A stretch of DNA of 64,000 nucleotides from Bugula neritina (Eukaryota; Bryozoa; Gymnolaemata; Cheilostomatida; Bugulidae): the NCBI GenBank assembly GCA_964035545.1, contig OZ037768.1, positions 6,687,241-6,751,240 on the forward strand, given 5' to 3'. Position 1 is the first letter of the stretch, and every line of letters begins with the position of its first letter. This document shows positions 16,001 to 41,100 of this stretch, in pieces. A program made the position numbers and the translations under genes. The notes under the pieces were generated by a model. It made no database searches. It saw only the letters and a program-made list of their open reading frames with translations, and was not told the DNA's origin.

Positions 16001-19000
16001 TACCCTAATATGGTTTTATATTTTTTTAATTACTGTAAGGATAGAGCTATAAGAAAAGTTGGCGCCAGCTATAGGTGGGCAAGCAGTAAGGAAATGTGGT
16101 AGAACATTCTCCAGCTACAATTAAATTGAATTCCATGCCTACACTGGTAATTTTTTAATGCTTACATTAATGCATTGTGAATATATTAGTTTGCAACTAC
16201 AAAGTTTTATATGAATACTAATCATAATTAATATGCAGTTGACAACTTAAGTTGTGATTACATTAATAATTATATCATGCAAGACGGGTTAAATAAACCA
16301 GAACAGACACAAAAAGAGACCAATCAACAATGTATGTCATATGAGTCACGGTCTTCCACTGTCTTCACTTGCTATTATATTATGAATGAATATATTTTAT
16401 TGATGATAGTAAGTAAATAATACAACAATAAATGATAGAATATATATGTTTCAACCAATTAATGTGTAGGGTAATAGCCATATGTAAGTGCAACTCTTAC
16501 AGTAAGTTACGAGATACATATGCTTATATATGGTACAGCAAACTATTTCAACTAGCAATTTCATAACTCTGAAGATTTTTGCCTATGCTTTTATGAGATT
16601 TACTTCAACTCTTAAAAACCATCACCAGACATATCTCTGTTCTATTAAAACTCAAAGATTAGAATCTTTCTGCAGTGGGGAACAAGTTTAAAAATCATCC
16701 TGGTTTTATAGCATCCTTACAATTTTACATCTTTGCAGTGAAACTGAAACAATTATTTTATTGATTTTTCTGAACTTTTAGCAAATGCATATTAGAAAGT
16801 CAACATTTAAACTTGAAATTACTGCAAACCAATTTTTTTTAGGATTTGGTTAAATAGTGTTGAAAAATCTGTTTTTATTTGACAATACAGGATAGAACTT
16901 TTTCAGTTCAATTAACATTTTCTCATTAGACTAGATTATTTTAAGGCCAATCAGTGTCACCTGGTAAATGCAGACAACAATTCACGTAAAGTGATAAAAC
17001 TTAATTAAAACAATTGAATGCTTAAAGGAGGGCATAACTAAAAAACAAACCATGCAAACTGATAGGTGCATTAAAATACACCTTATTCAAACTTATGCCC
17101 TAGAAATAGTGTAGAAATTGGATAAGCTTCTAAAGTAAAAAACAATGACATTTTATTAAGTAGTGAAAGTATTTGATGGCATTCCGAGAACACAGCGGAA
17201 TTATATCTTGAGTGGATATTGAGTGCAAAAAATTCTAATATCAGACCATATCAGAGTGAGATTGATTAGTTAAGCAGTGCCATGTAGGTTGTAATGCATA
17301 ACTGATTGAGCATAGTCTGAGCGAAAAAATCTGGCACCCGGAGTACAATGGGCTTATTTGGTTTAATTTTTTTGGCGTATACAGTTTGAAATGACTTGTT
17401 TGCTTGATTGTGTAACTGGTTAAGTCAGTGTCAACACAGGCAACGACTTGAAAGAAACTAAGTGTTCACATTATGGTTGATTTGTTTTTTCACAAAGAAA
17501 TAGTTAAAGTGGGTTGATTTTCAAAGTAAACATTAATAATTACAAATGTGCTAATATTGTTATTTTTCCCTAATAAGCACTGTATTATTTGAAATAGCAA
17601 TAAACTATAGAACCTCCTGAAAAAATTCAACAAAAACTCAAGAGTGTGTATCGGTTTCTACTGTGCTGAAATATATAGTGAGAATATTTCCCAGTTGTAA
17701 CAAGATGCAGAAATAATGGATACTTTGTAAAGGTGGGGCTAATGAGTCACAACTATTGCATTATTTAATTACAATAAATGTGTTTGTCTACAAACAAGCT
17801 TGCTGCCACTGAGTAACAACTAACATAGGCAAGAATTTTATATCAATTAATGAGTGCAACAATGACAATCAAGTTTAGACTCAGAATTATTTTTTTTGTT
17901 ATTAAGTAATAGGCTAATGTAACACTGTAGAGTAGTTTACAAGAAATTACATATTTTGCTAGACTCAATGGAGCATCTGTCAGTCAAAGTTAAATAGTTG
18001 TTAAAAATGGTAGATAGTTCAGTGATAATGCTGAGCAAAGCCATCATTATCGTATAACTATTATTGCTGTATAGTGCAAAAGATATGTTCTATTTTATAT
18101 CAATAGGCTGAAGGGCTGATTTATAGCAAATGGTAATAGTCATATTGGTGTAACAACTAGACAGAGAGTGTAGATGACATGCTAACATTACAGTTTACCA
18201 TCATCTAATCTTCTATTATCTTTATATGGGCTGTTAAATTTTCAAGAGACCAATTTGTTCTGTTGGCTATCAATAATGTTCCTATTTAGTTCTGCTGCAT
18301 TGACTATTTATGCATCTTTTTAATTTATATCCTGTAAACGACACTAAAATATTGTTAATATGTTCTTTGATTACAGAAAACTTAATTGCTTATATTTTTA
18401 ATTTAAATTTTCTGTTATATTTCAAGAATGCGAGATAAAAATAGAATGAGAACATTTAAAATGAAGCTGTATGAACATCTATCACAACTTCAAGTGTTGA
18501 TCACATGGACTCAACTCTGTTCACTTGCATACAATAAATAACTAATTACGATGGAGTTTATATTAAATATTATAATTTCTATTTGTGTATTTGCAACAAT
18601 CTGTAGGGCTCTCTTTTTAGGCGTTTGAACAAAATATTATATTGCAAATTTGCATATAATTCTTTAAGAATTTTGTTGAAGACCAAAATTATTTTTGACA
18701 CAAAGTCAATTCAGCAATTTTACAAAATTTCAGACGTCAATTGCCACATGCAAACATATAAGCATGTGATGCTAGATTGTAATAATATTACTACAATATT
18801 TTAATATATTAGTGCTAACTGTTGACTGTGGGAAGTTCATGTGTGAAACATACATGGCCACTTAACAAAATTACAAGTAAAAGCAATTATAATAATCACC
18901 ACCTATAATAATTTCTGCTGCCCTAATTGCAAGTTTGCATGTAAAATATGCAAACGTTTCTCCCATGTGTCAAATACCTCTTCCTAACATTTAGTATTTG

Positions 19001-22000
19001 CCACTAGCTCTAAACTACAGAATTGCGCTTTTGTCTTTGGGTTATTCACAGATGAAGGGCTGAGGCAACAATTACTCAATTTCTCAATCGATTAGCCAGA
19101 CAATATAAGGATATTGTGATACTGCTTACTAATATTGTATAATGAAGATGTAGTGTACATGCCTATTATAATTAAAAGCTTGTAGCTGAGACATGGAACC
19201 TATGTCCTCAAGCTAAACCACCGATATTCACTCAATCAGACTCGGAGCTGACAATCGTGACATGTCAACCACTCTGTCCTATTCACAAAGTGAATTATTA
19301 AACCATATGTATTATTGAGCTGTGATATCTCATGATGAGAACAGGATGAGAACTGCAGTCAAGTGCTCTGGTGCTATTACTCTGTCACCAACGACAATTC
19401 TCATGAAAAATAACTACTCATCTTACGAGTTTGAGCTGTTTGGAATAGCAGCCAAAGCAGGCAAAACCGAAGTAGTCCAGGCAGCTTTGAGAAAATTTCA
19501 AATTCTGCATTTACCTTAACTTACTTATATTAAAACCAACAGATTATTTCCAGTATTTAAAAAAGTAAAAAATTGACCAAAACCAATTTAATTTGTAACA
19601 GTAATCTACTATGAGCAAAACGAATCTTTTTAGTAATTTTAGTGCAACATTTGTCCTCTAAAAGACAGATTCTATATATTATAATACTTTTTTATCAAGG
19701 GAATACACCATGACTTAGACACAAACTGCTTTCGGCTATGATGATGTCTCAAACAAGTTAAAGTGGCCAGGAGAGTCGAAATGACATTTCACAAGCAAAT
19801 GTTATAAATATTAGTGACAGATTATACTTATCTGGGGAAAAAAATCTCTCAATTCAAGACCTAATAATTTCATTACCGACTCTATAGCGCTGCCAGATTG
19901 GGAGCTTCAACCTTTACAGCTTTTACCAGACCGTCTGTCAACTCTGATCAAGAAACTGGAGTTGGTGACTGTGTGACAGCCAAGATTTTATTACCGAGGG
20001 ACAGATAATGTCAAGAAAGAACAGCTAAGACTTTAAATATCAATGATGTTACTTAAAATCTGTGTTGAGCAAAAATTATCGTTGCTACAATATCCAAAAA
20101 ATTGGTAATGGGAAAAAACTGAAACCAACCTTGTATTATTTTTACTAAAGTGGAAGTAAAAAAACATTTTGTAACAAATCTCAGAAAAATTAAAGCAAAA
20201 CCATGAAACATAAAATTAAACTTTTCAAAATGGTATTCAAAAAAATTTTCAACAAAATTTTACAACCGTGATTGATAAAAAAGTAAAAACCAGTTACTTT
20301 TCAGGCTAAAATCATAAAACCTAAATTAACAAGATGGGAAAATAAAAAGTTGCACTTGAGTAATTTTAATCCAGTGTTGAGAAAGAAAATCTACATAAGA
20401 ATAAAGACACGGTGACACCATGTGACTTCAGCTGGTATCGTCGGTGAAAACGATTCACTGCTCATGAGTGTAGAAACAATTAAAGAGGTTTGAACTTTGA
20501 CAAGTGAATTAAAATGCTAATTTTTGACTAGCTAACTAATATCGCCTTACTCACAGACTTTGGAAAGGAGAAAACTACGGAGCTAATAAATTTCAGACTT
20601 TCATCATTACAGCCAGAATTTCAGCTCGAAAAAGAGCGTTTCATTTCAAACACCATGACAATATTTTTGGCTACGCATAGACATAACTTATGATCATCAA
20701 CTAATATTCTGACTACCATATAAAGAATCACACGAATGAAACGACTTTTCTTTAAACTAAATGTGATTTTTTTGCTCATATCTCCAACAGAATCATGCTT
20801 GTTATTCTAATGTTGATCATAAATAACTTAATGCTGTTTTCAAACTAGATCTAAAAGTTGAGAGATGCCATAACTTCATGCTTTATAAATAGTGAGACTA
20901 ACAGTATCAGACTGATGCCCCAGCCTAACCCAATCCAGGTTATCGAATAACTCAATATGCAAATCTGTATATTATTTATATATACAATGACAATAAATAA
21001 ATTTCAATTAAAACTCTAGAGTGTCATTAAAGGCAAACGGAGGTAGAGCTTAATGTTAAATCTTTTATTACCAGGTTACAAACTTTCACTCTCTTTACGA
21101 CACAACTCATGGTATGATTAGAGCATTAACGTCTGCTTTACCGTACTCAGCATGTATATTATATACCAAAATATGCTGAGACTATTTAAACCTTGATGTT
21201 GAACTAATTAATGCAGTGATTAAAACACTTTATTGCACTCTTAGGGAAAAGGCGATGCCTTATTCCATATTATCAGCTCTAATACTTTCCCACGGAATTT
21301 TGGGTACATTTGCAGCCCAACCAAAAAAAAAAGACGGAGGCAAAAAATTGTCAGCTCTTAACTTCCATGTCAGTCTAGCCTTTCTCGATATAACACAATC
21401 ATAGTGTTGATTTATTCCCGGTACTGCACCAGAATATCAGCTTATGTGTAGATTAGCAATTAGTGAGTTGAAGCAGAAGTTACATTAGTGTTTAGTATCT
21501 TCTAGCAAGTGATAGACAGACTAAGTTGCAGTGTGCAGCAAAAGTAAGTGCTTGTTAAAATAGTGATAACAAGATGTTATGTTAATGAAATAGGTGCCAG
21601 CTTCCTAATAACTGAGTCTTTGTTTACACTGCACGGTGGTTAGAAAGGAGACTGCAAGCCTATACATAAATAGGAATACAAAGCTGTAAACTCGCATGCT
21701 TAGCTTACACCCACTTGAGGAGTAGAGCAATTGCTTCTACCTTCCCCTCTATCTCTAATTACTTGACCATTGTCTAGTCAACGCATATTATCATCTAAAA
21801 AAACCTACTAATATTTAAAGAAGTATTTTTAGCTGAGAATAGTATCGGTTCAACTGTATTCTTAGCCTAAGTATAGCTTGTGGAATTTACTATTGAGAAA
21901 AATTCAAGCAGCAAAAAGTTCTAGTTTACAGATGCTTTGGGAAATTTTAGGAGCTTCATGCACTCTATGTTGCACTATAAGCAGTTTATTATACTAATGT

Positions 22001-22721
22001 GAGAATTGGCAGATAGTTGAGCTTAGGATATACTGTAAAAGTTTTGGAATAATTCTGGAGAATAATTTTTGATACAGAGCTTGTATAGCATATGAGGAAC
22101 AGACTTATAATTTATAAAAAAAGTAACTCTTATTTTTTGTAAATTCAAGCGGTAGATATTTTTTATAAAAAAATATTTTTTTAAGGAAATTTTTCAACAA
22201 CTGGATTATACACGTATGATGAGAGGACATATGTTTCAATATTTCAAGTAACACCTGATCCTAAGCAACAAAAATATGTTGCATAGCACAATTTGCATAT
22301 TTCACAACAAAAACAACTACAGCCTGTATGCTATTTACCAGGCACAACCATAAGTAAGTATGTAATATTTTGAACAAAATATATCTTTGAAATTTTATAG
22401 TTGAAAAAACTTTCTTATATGTTTTGTTTCTTTGACCACATCATGAGAATTTTGCTTGTAACTACTAAGCTCCTAATACAACACAACCTCATATGAATTT
22501 ATTATTATGATGTATTATTATGACATATTGAAATATTTTTTATTAATTTTGTATGTTTCAGTTTGCAATAGCCTATGTTGTTTTAGGTACTTTGCAATTC
22601 ATAAACTATCTAATATTCTTTCACTGAAATTGAAGTATTTTGTAAACTGTATTAATAATTTTCATAATAAATTTAGAATTACGAAGACATTAATACTGCA
22701 TGTGTTACCCCAAGATGATAC
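7100..22721. other. 15.6 kb gene-poor interval between BCAS3 and Tbx2/3
   Basis: No convincing exon was found on either strand between the last recognised BCAS3 exon (ending 22722) and the Tbx2/3 promoter. Open frames are short, AT-rich and unlike any known family. The interval should contain the missing 3' BCAS3 exon or exons (the human protein has about 60 more residues after the matching segment) and its polyadenylation site, which I could not identify. By analogy with other BCAS3-TBX2 loci the rest may hold Tbx2/3 regulatory DNA; that is inference. Confidence 0.6.
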
Positions 22722-34338
<11,617 letters not shown>

Positions 34339-34399
34339 TGTTAATTAAATAAACGCCTTTTGAAGTCTAAAACTAATACAGAGCAATATTAAAAAGATA

Positions 34400-37300
34400 T
34401 AAAATATAATATGTTTAAAGTTGTTGGCAAAGCACTTGGGTTTGGCCTGTCAGAATCATGTTGCCCTCTTTGTTTTGAAGAATCAGCTGGTTGATTAATC
34501 GCAAAAATATGTACAACTTTTCATATCTCACTTTATTGTAAGCACAAATAAACATTTTATTTAATTTTTATTGTATTTTTATTACATTGTAAAAGTTAAA
34601 AATAACTGAAACAAGTAAAAATTATCTGCTTTTATTGTGCTTACTTTTTGAGGCTTTACTAACCTTAAAATAAAGAAGGATAACTCCATATTTATACATC
34701 TTGACGTATTTCTCTGGTTTTCGTACAATAAATTGTTATAATATTATGTTAACTATTGAATGAACTGGTGCCATTTTATAATATATGCATTAAGTTAAAA
34801 AAATTGCACAGATTCAAAAATTACACTTGCAACTTACTCAACGAGATAGAAAAATCGTCACAGCAATTTATTAGTACACAGGTTACAAATTATACATATG
34901 ACATTATTAATAGAATTACGTACAGATATAGTTGTAATTATTTTGCAGTCTACATGCATGCAATAGAATTCCATAATTTTTTCATATGTCGCCGTTAAAT
35001 TATACAAAAACAAATGTGAAAGAAAAGTAGGAACCCGTAAGAGGCCAAATATATTTTCCTGACACAGTAATGAGGGCTCAATTTAGCAAAATTTAGAAAT
35101 ATACATTGTTGCTTTGATCAATTTTGAAATGAATTTGAGATCTATGCTTAGAAACACCTCAGAATCCACAAAAACAACCAAAGCTTCTAATATTTTGTAA
35201 AGATAGTCAACAAAAAGATATACTAAAAAAAGTATAAAGTGTGAACAACTGCTTGATAAGCTGAGTTGACTAATCATGACTTTATTTTCATATATGCAAC
35301 GCCAACTTCCATGTAGCAGCAAAAACATGCATGTGTTATTTCAAATTAAAAATAAATCCCAAGACTTGACTTGCATACTGTAATGTAATGCTGTAATGTA
35401 ACCTTTTACTTGGATTGAGTTTATAAGTTTTAGAATTAGCACTTGGGTTTAGAATGTGACTGATTGTTTTTTACAGACTTGAATAATAATATCTTTAGAA
35501 TACAGGCTATCTTAGTAATGGTTTATTAGTCATTGCCATTCTAAAAATATATAGCATATGCTTCTTATCTGAAGAAGATGCAAGTTATGTATTGATGATT
35601 ATATAATAAATGTAGATGGAAATGTTAAGCCTCTGGGCATGGAACATATGTCTTCACATATTACATAAACTATTGATTTTAACCCTCCTTGTTATGCTAT
35701 GTACAATATGAAGCAACAAGCTTGTTCTCACCGCAAAAGTCTTACATGGGCTTTGCTCTGAGTATAAAGTTACAGACTTCATTTTTTTTGAGAAATGAAA
35801 AATTAATATTAAAGTTACAAAATCAATACTCTTTTTCTATCTTTGAGTTTGAGCAAATGTTAGAATTACAAATTTTTTTTCAACCATTCAGTCATAGCTG
35901 GTAAACAATGTAGTATGCAATGAGTGCTGATGATAATACTTATACCAGTATATTCATTCTAGTATGAAAATACTGACTTTTTTATACTGGTAAAAGTAGT
36001 TGCTGTAAATATTTTTAGTTGCAAAACTCATGATTCTCAATGGCTTATTTCAGAGAAAAGGTGAAAAATTAAAAATAAAAATGTTTTGCGCACATATTGC
36101 ATATTTTCTGCCTTGAGAAATCATATCATTATTTTAGCTGCTCAGTCACAAACCATAAAAAATGAAACATAGAAAGTTACACCGAGTATTTTTCTAAGCA
36201 GAGTATTTTCCTAAGCAGTTGTAGCTGTTTTACAATATTTCAACTTACTAGTGAATAACAAGGAAATAGAGTGTGACGACTCTCATCATCCTATTGTTTT
36301 TGTTGTTGTGAAACTGATAATAATTTATACATTTATACTAATTAGTCATTCACTATGTGTTTTGTACAAGGCATAGTAATGTATTATATTTTTTTTAGAC
36401 TTGCTTCAAAAATTTTATCAATCTATTTCATAAATTTGCAACAGTTGCTTCATAAATAATGAAATAATTTTATATGGTTTATAGAAGCTGTAGTAGATTT
36501 TGGCTACGTGCTAATGAATTGATTAAAATATTCTGTCATGGTATTTACACAAGCTATTATGCAGACTCTACACAAAGTATTACATAAGTAGGAGAAAAAG
36601 TGATACACCCAGTGAATCACTCATCTCATTACCTAATCGCAAGCTATGGGTGATTTCTGATAAGAGGGGGTTAGTTTGATGATATAATAACATAATTAAC
36701 TGCTTATCTCTGTTCCCTGCTGAGGAAGTTGCAGATAGTCTAAAAGACTGTACATCTAGAGGAGTATCTGACTGATGATGTAGATCATTCTAGGTCTTGA
36801 TGAGTTGCAAAATGCAGTTCACAAGTTAGAAAGTTAAATCCATAAAACTTGATAGCAAGTTTTATTAAGATTCAGTGATTTTGAATATAATAAATTCTCA
36901 ATAGCATACAATAGCACTGTTTAAATATGTGATCAATTTATTTTCTAAATATATCATGACTAACAAGAAAGCTTTATTCGATTCTAGAAATTGCACATGA
37001 ATCACTGCTTAGATAAACCAGTCATGCTGTAATTTTACCAGCCAAACTCAAGATTCAAATCAGGAATGCAACTTCTGAAAATAAAAACTTTTCCTATATG
37101 CTCATAGCATATAGTAAACTTACTTCTTTAAGCAATACGTAAAATAATTGAAATGGCTGAAATGGCAATGCTAACATATGCTCACTCTTTAAGAGCAATT
37201 AGACGAGTAAGAACTATATATAAAATTACTATACATGTGAAAGATATAATAACGATATAATATATAATATAATATTGTCTATGTTATGTATATATAATTA

Positions 37301-37737
37301 TATAAGGTGTAGCAGCTTTCAGAGCCAATGACAACTGACTGTACTTTACAACACTCAATTACAGCACGTATGAAAGACAACAATAATATATAGACAAAAT
37401 ATAATACAAATATTTAGAATGGACAATAAATATCTCGATAGCAAAGCACTCAGCAACAATGACTGGGCAGAGGGAGCTACTTGGAATACACAAGCTCAAC
37501 TGCTTTGGGTGGTTTTTACTGCTTAGGCAAATAAAAAATGGCAAATTAAAAAATTCCCAGCTGTGAACAACCAGAGTAGCTAAAAGCATTTGTTAGCTTT
37601 TTAATGAAATTAGATTTGCACCAATGGTTATAGACTTGCTTGGATATATAATATTAGAATATTAATATAGACATAAAAATAAATTTTCTGTTTGCCATGT
37701 CACTCAGCAGCGTAATTGTCTTCTCTCCGACACCAGA
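34400..37737. other. Intergenic region between STARD5-like 3' end and BCAS3 5' end
   Basis: This 3.3 kb AT-rich stretch shows no supported exon on either strand. It should contain the BCAS3 promoter near 34350-34500 and the STARD5-like 3' untranslated region just below 37738. Neither a TATA/CCAAT arrangement nor a clear AATAAA signal could be singled out. Confidence 0.6.
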
Positions 37738-38044
37738 CTAAAAGCTAAATTCTTGGCAGCTGTCTTCTTCAATCTGCTTTTTAATGTTAATAAAGAAATC
37801 CATGACTGCTGCTGGCAAGGATGCTTCAACAACACTCCTCGGTACAAAGCCACCGATATCAGACTGTGCAATATAATAGATCTTAGTCTTGTTCAGCTCC
37901 CTGAAATTACCACCATATTTACGGTCAACTATGTGCATGCTGAAGTAATGGAGAATTTAAATTTGATTTTTCAAGACTTTATAGTGTGAAAACTGAACCA
38001 TTCTTCATCACTCTGTATACAGCTGTGCATAATTTCAACAAATA

Positions 38045-38123
<79 letters not shown>

Positions 38124-41100
38124 TAGCAAACACAGAGTGAAAAACAATAATGCATACTTAACACATTCAAACAACTGTAGATCATAAAAAATGTAAACTA
38201 AAATATGTTGATAAAACGAATTATGAATATTTACACTGGTCTATTGTGTAAAATTGTTTAATATTTATGACCGAGCTTAGGCACAACCAACTCTATTCAA
38301 TGAATTTGATTTTGAAAGTACTTGACTTATTGTTCTGATTAATACTCTAAAATTTTGGGTCTCGAAAGTTAAAATAGAATGAATTCATTGCACTAACATT
38401 TTCAACTTTTTGTTTTGATCATGAATAGAGAGCATACGGAATATTTCAGCATCTTAATCCAACAATTGAGTAGCAAGCTGCACTGTGAGTAAAGCCCATA
38501 CACACTCAATAAATTGTAATACTCCAGTACAAATATTTATTCATTTTATAGAACAATGCAGAAATCTGTAGCCTGCACTCAACACAATACCCATGCAAGC
38601 AATATAACTTGGCCACAAAACTACCTAAGAGGAAACCTCACAGCAATAAAAAGCTCACCAGGACCAAATTCACATACAGCACTCACCCTGGTATCCTGTA
38701 GCACAGGATTCCACAGTAGTAGTTCTTTCCTCTTACATAATCAGGAGTGACAGGAGCTTGGTCTGATTCCACATTGTGGGCTAAAATAATAGTACAATAC
38801 AATAACGTTAGTTTAGATAAAATGTATATCTTGTCCTAGTTTAGTAATACCTATATAGTTTGACCAACATTAATGCTTCACATAACAAAAATCCCAGAAT
38901 TTCCAACAAAACTAAGTTAAATTGTTTAAACAATTTTGTAAAAGGGTATCAGATGTAAAAATTTACTAGTTGCTAGGCTCTTGTTTATGCTGTTGGGTTT
39001 TAGCACTGCATGCATAAATTTCTAAACAGTTTCACAGTAAATTAATGATATGTTGACATAAGCGGATATTAAAAGACCTCTTTTTATAGTAACTAAGATC
39101 TCTACTCTTCAATAATCTCAACGACAAACCTTTGACTAGATGCTCCCAAGCTGCATTTGCATAAACTTATAGAAGCTTACAGGTTTACTATTTGCTTAAT
39201 GACTACCCTTTTCCAGCTTGTTAATATTCCGGAGCTAATTTCATTGAACAAGTGTAACAACATTGTTGAAAAATACAATCGAGCTAATTTATAAAAAGCA
39301 TGAGAAACAATACTTAGGAGAAATTAAATAGTGCGAGTGTGTGAGTTTGAGTGTGTAAACATACATATATATGGCAAATAAAATCTAAACACCTTCACCA
39401 TTACATGTAGAATAAAATAGTCTCAACACCAACACCTTACTGACTACATTTTTGATGGAATGCTTTTGCCAAGTTAATTATGTAATACAGTTACATACCT
39501 AAAGTTCCGACAAACTCTTCATTGTTCATATTGACTACCACATCAACAAAATCTCTTGAGGAAATCAAGCCAAATCCGCAGCTCTGAGTCATTGTTCTCA
39601 GCACATACATCTCCTAAAAAATTCATCATGTTTTGAGATTCATAGATAACATATTTTTATGCCCCTAAATCTGTGGGTTTGTACTTCTTGTACTGACTAG
39701 TAGTAGTTTCCTGTGAGTTTGTTATAAGACATGACGTGGTGATTTACTGTGACAGTTATTGCGATATCCAAGCTGATGACAAGGCTACTAGGAAACAGCC
39801 TCCAGCAGGAGGAATTTGGTCAGCATATATCATATAATACAGCGCTGCTATAATTTTCTCAACCATCATCAGGTCTGGAGAAATCCAAAGGAAATTTTAG
39901 AAGACTGTTTCTAATTAGCTGAGATTTTACAATTTCCTGGCAAGTGTAATCAACAAGTAAGCAGTAGATTGTATAGCTAGAAGATAGGCTATGCTCAGCT
40001 TTTATTGTATTTCAAACACTAAAAACACAGGCTTTCATTTTTCGAAGCTCTACGAAGATGTATGCTGTTGTTGATGCCAGTGATATTGAAGAAGTTGATG
40101 AGCAGGAGCAAACTGTTGACAGTGGCCCAGTGTAAGAGGCAGAGATGCATCTGTTTCTATAAGCTAGACCTTGTGATACAATAGCCAGGTTCTCATTTTG
40201 AAAGCTACTAGTTAGTACAAATGACAAAGCAGATGACACTTGGCTATCAACTCAGTTGATGCAGAATCTGATATATTATGAAACAAAGAAGTTTATACAG
40301 TAATCTCTCATCATTAATAAGTTCACCAGGTGATTCTGAAAAAGAATTAATGAATGTATATACGGTGCTTGTTGCATGACGAGAGAAGCTGTAGGAAGAC
40401 AGCCAAGAGAGCAAATTAGCATAGGCTGATATAAGTGATAACTCATTAGTCTTATTAATTTTTGCCTTTGTTGTAACAGAACAAAAATCTAACCTAAACC
40501 ACTGTGCACTGAAGGAATGCAACATTGGCAGATGTAATGAACTTATCCTAAGTGTTATTAATGCATTGTTTGTAATATAAAGTATTTTAAACAAAAATTT
40601 AAGGATATGCAAAGTGAGCAACCAAGTACTTCATAAAGCTTATTAATTTTCAGCCGAAATGCATACTAATGCAGTGACATGTAAGAGATGTAAAAATACT
40701 ATTTGCTTTTAGCCAATGTATTAGCATAATACAATTACAATTGATATCTTCCATTTGGCACAGTCTTTTGACACAGTTAATTAACTTATCAGTAAATCAG
40801 TAATGAATGATGCATAGTCTGCCTAAGGTATGAATTGTACAACACGAAACTTTAGCTAACATGTAGTCAGACTGTACTAATCTATTGCGATCATCTGGCC
40901 AAATCATTTACAGTTTACACTTGAAAGAAGCATTGTAATGCAAGCAGTGTGGCAATAAAGTACTAATGGTATGTGTGGGCATGTCTGTATATGAACTAAT
41001 ACTCAACGCAGACTACAAGTATGTAAGGGGTGACTAGTCCGCCTAGTTATGTCCAGTAAACTACAAGTAAAAGCATAAAGACGGCATTGTACTACCAATA

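Noticed and set aside
36770-36835. TGATGA box considered as a C/D snoRNA
   Set aside because: No D box or terminal stem at suitable spacing, and not within a host intron.
37901-37938. Extension of the last STARD5-like exon upstream of 37900
   Set aside because: The acceptor TTTCAG before 37900 restores both phase and the conserved G-E-L-N-K-T-K continuation; the upstream codons are intron.
37971-38185. Tyr-Ile-rich open frames on the minus strand
   Set aside because: Translation of the second (TA)n array within a STARD5-like intron.
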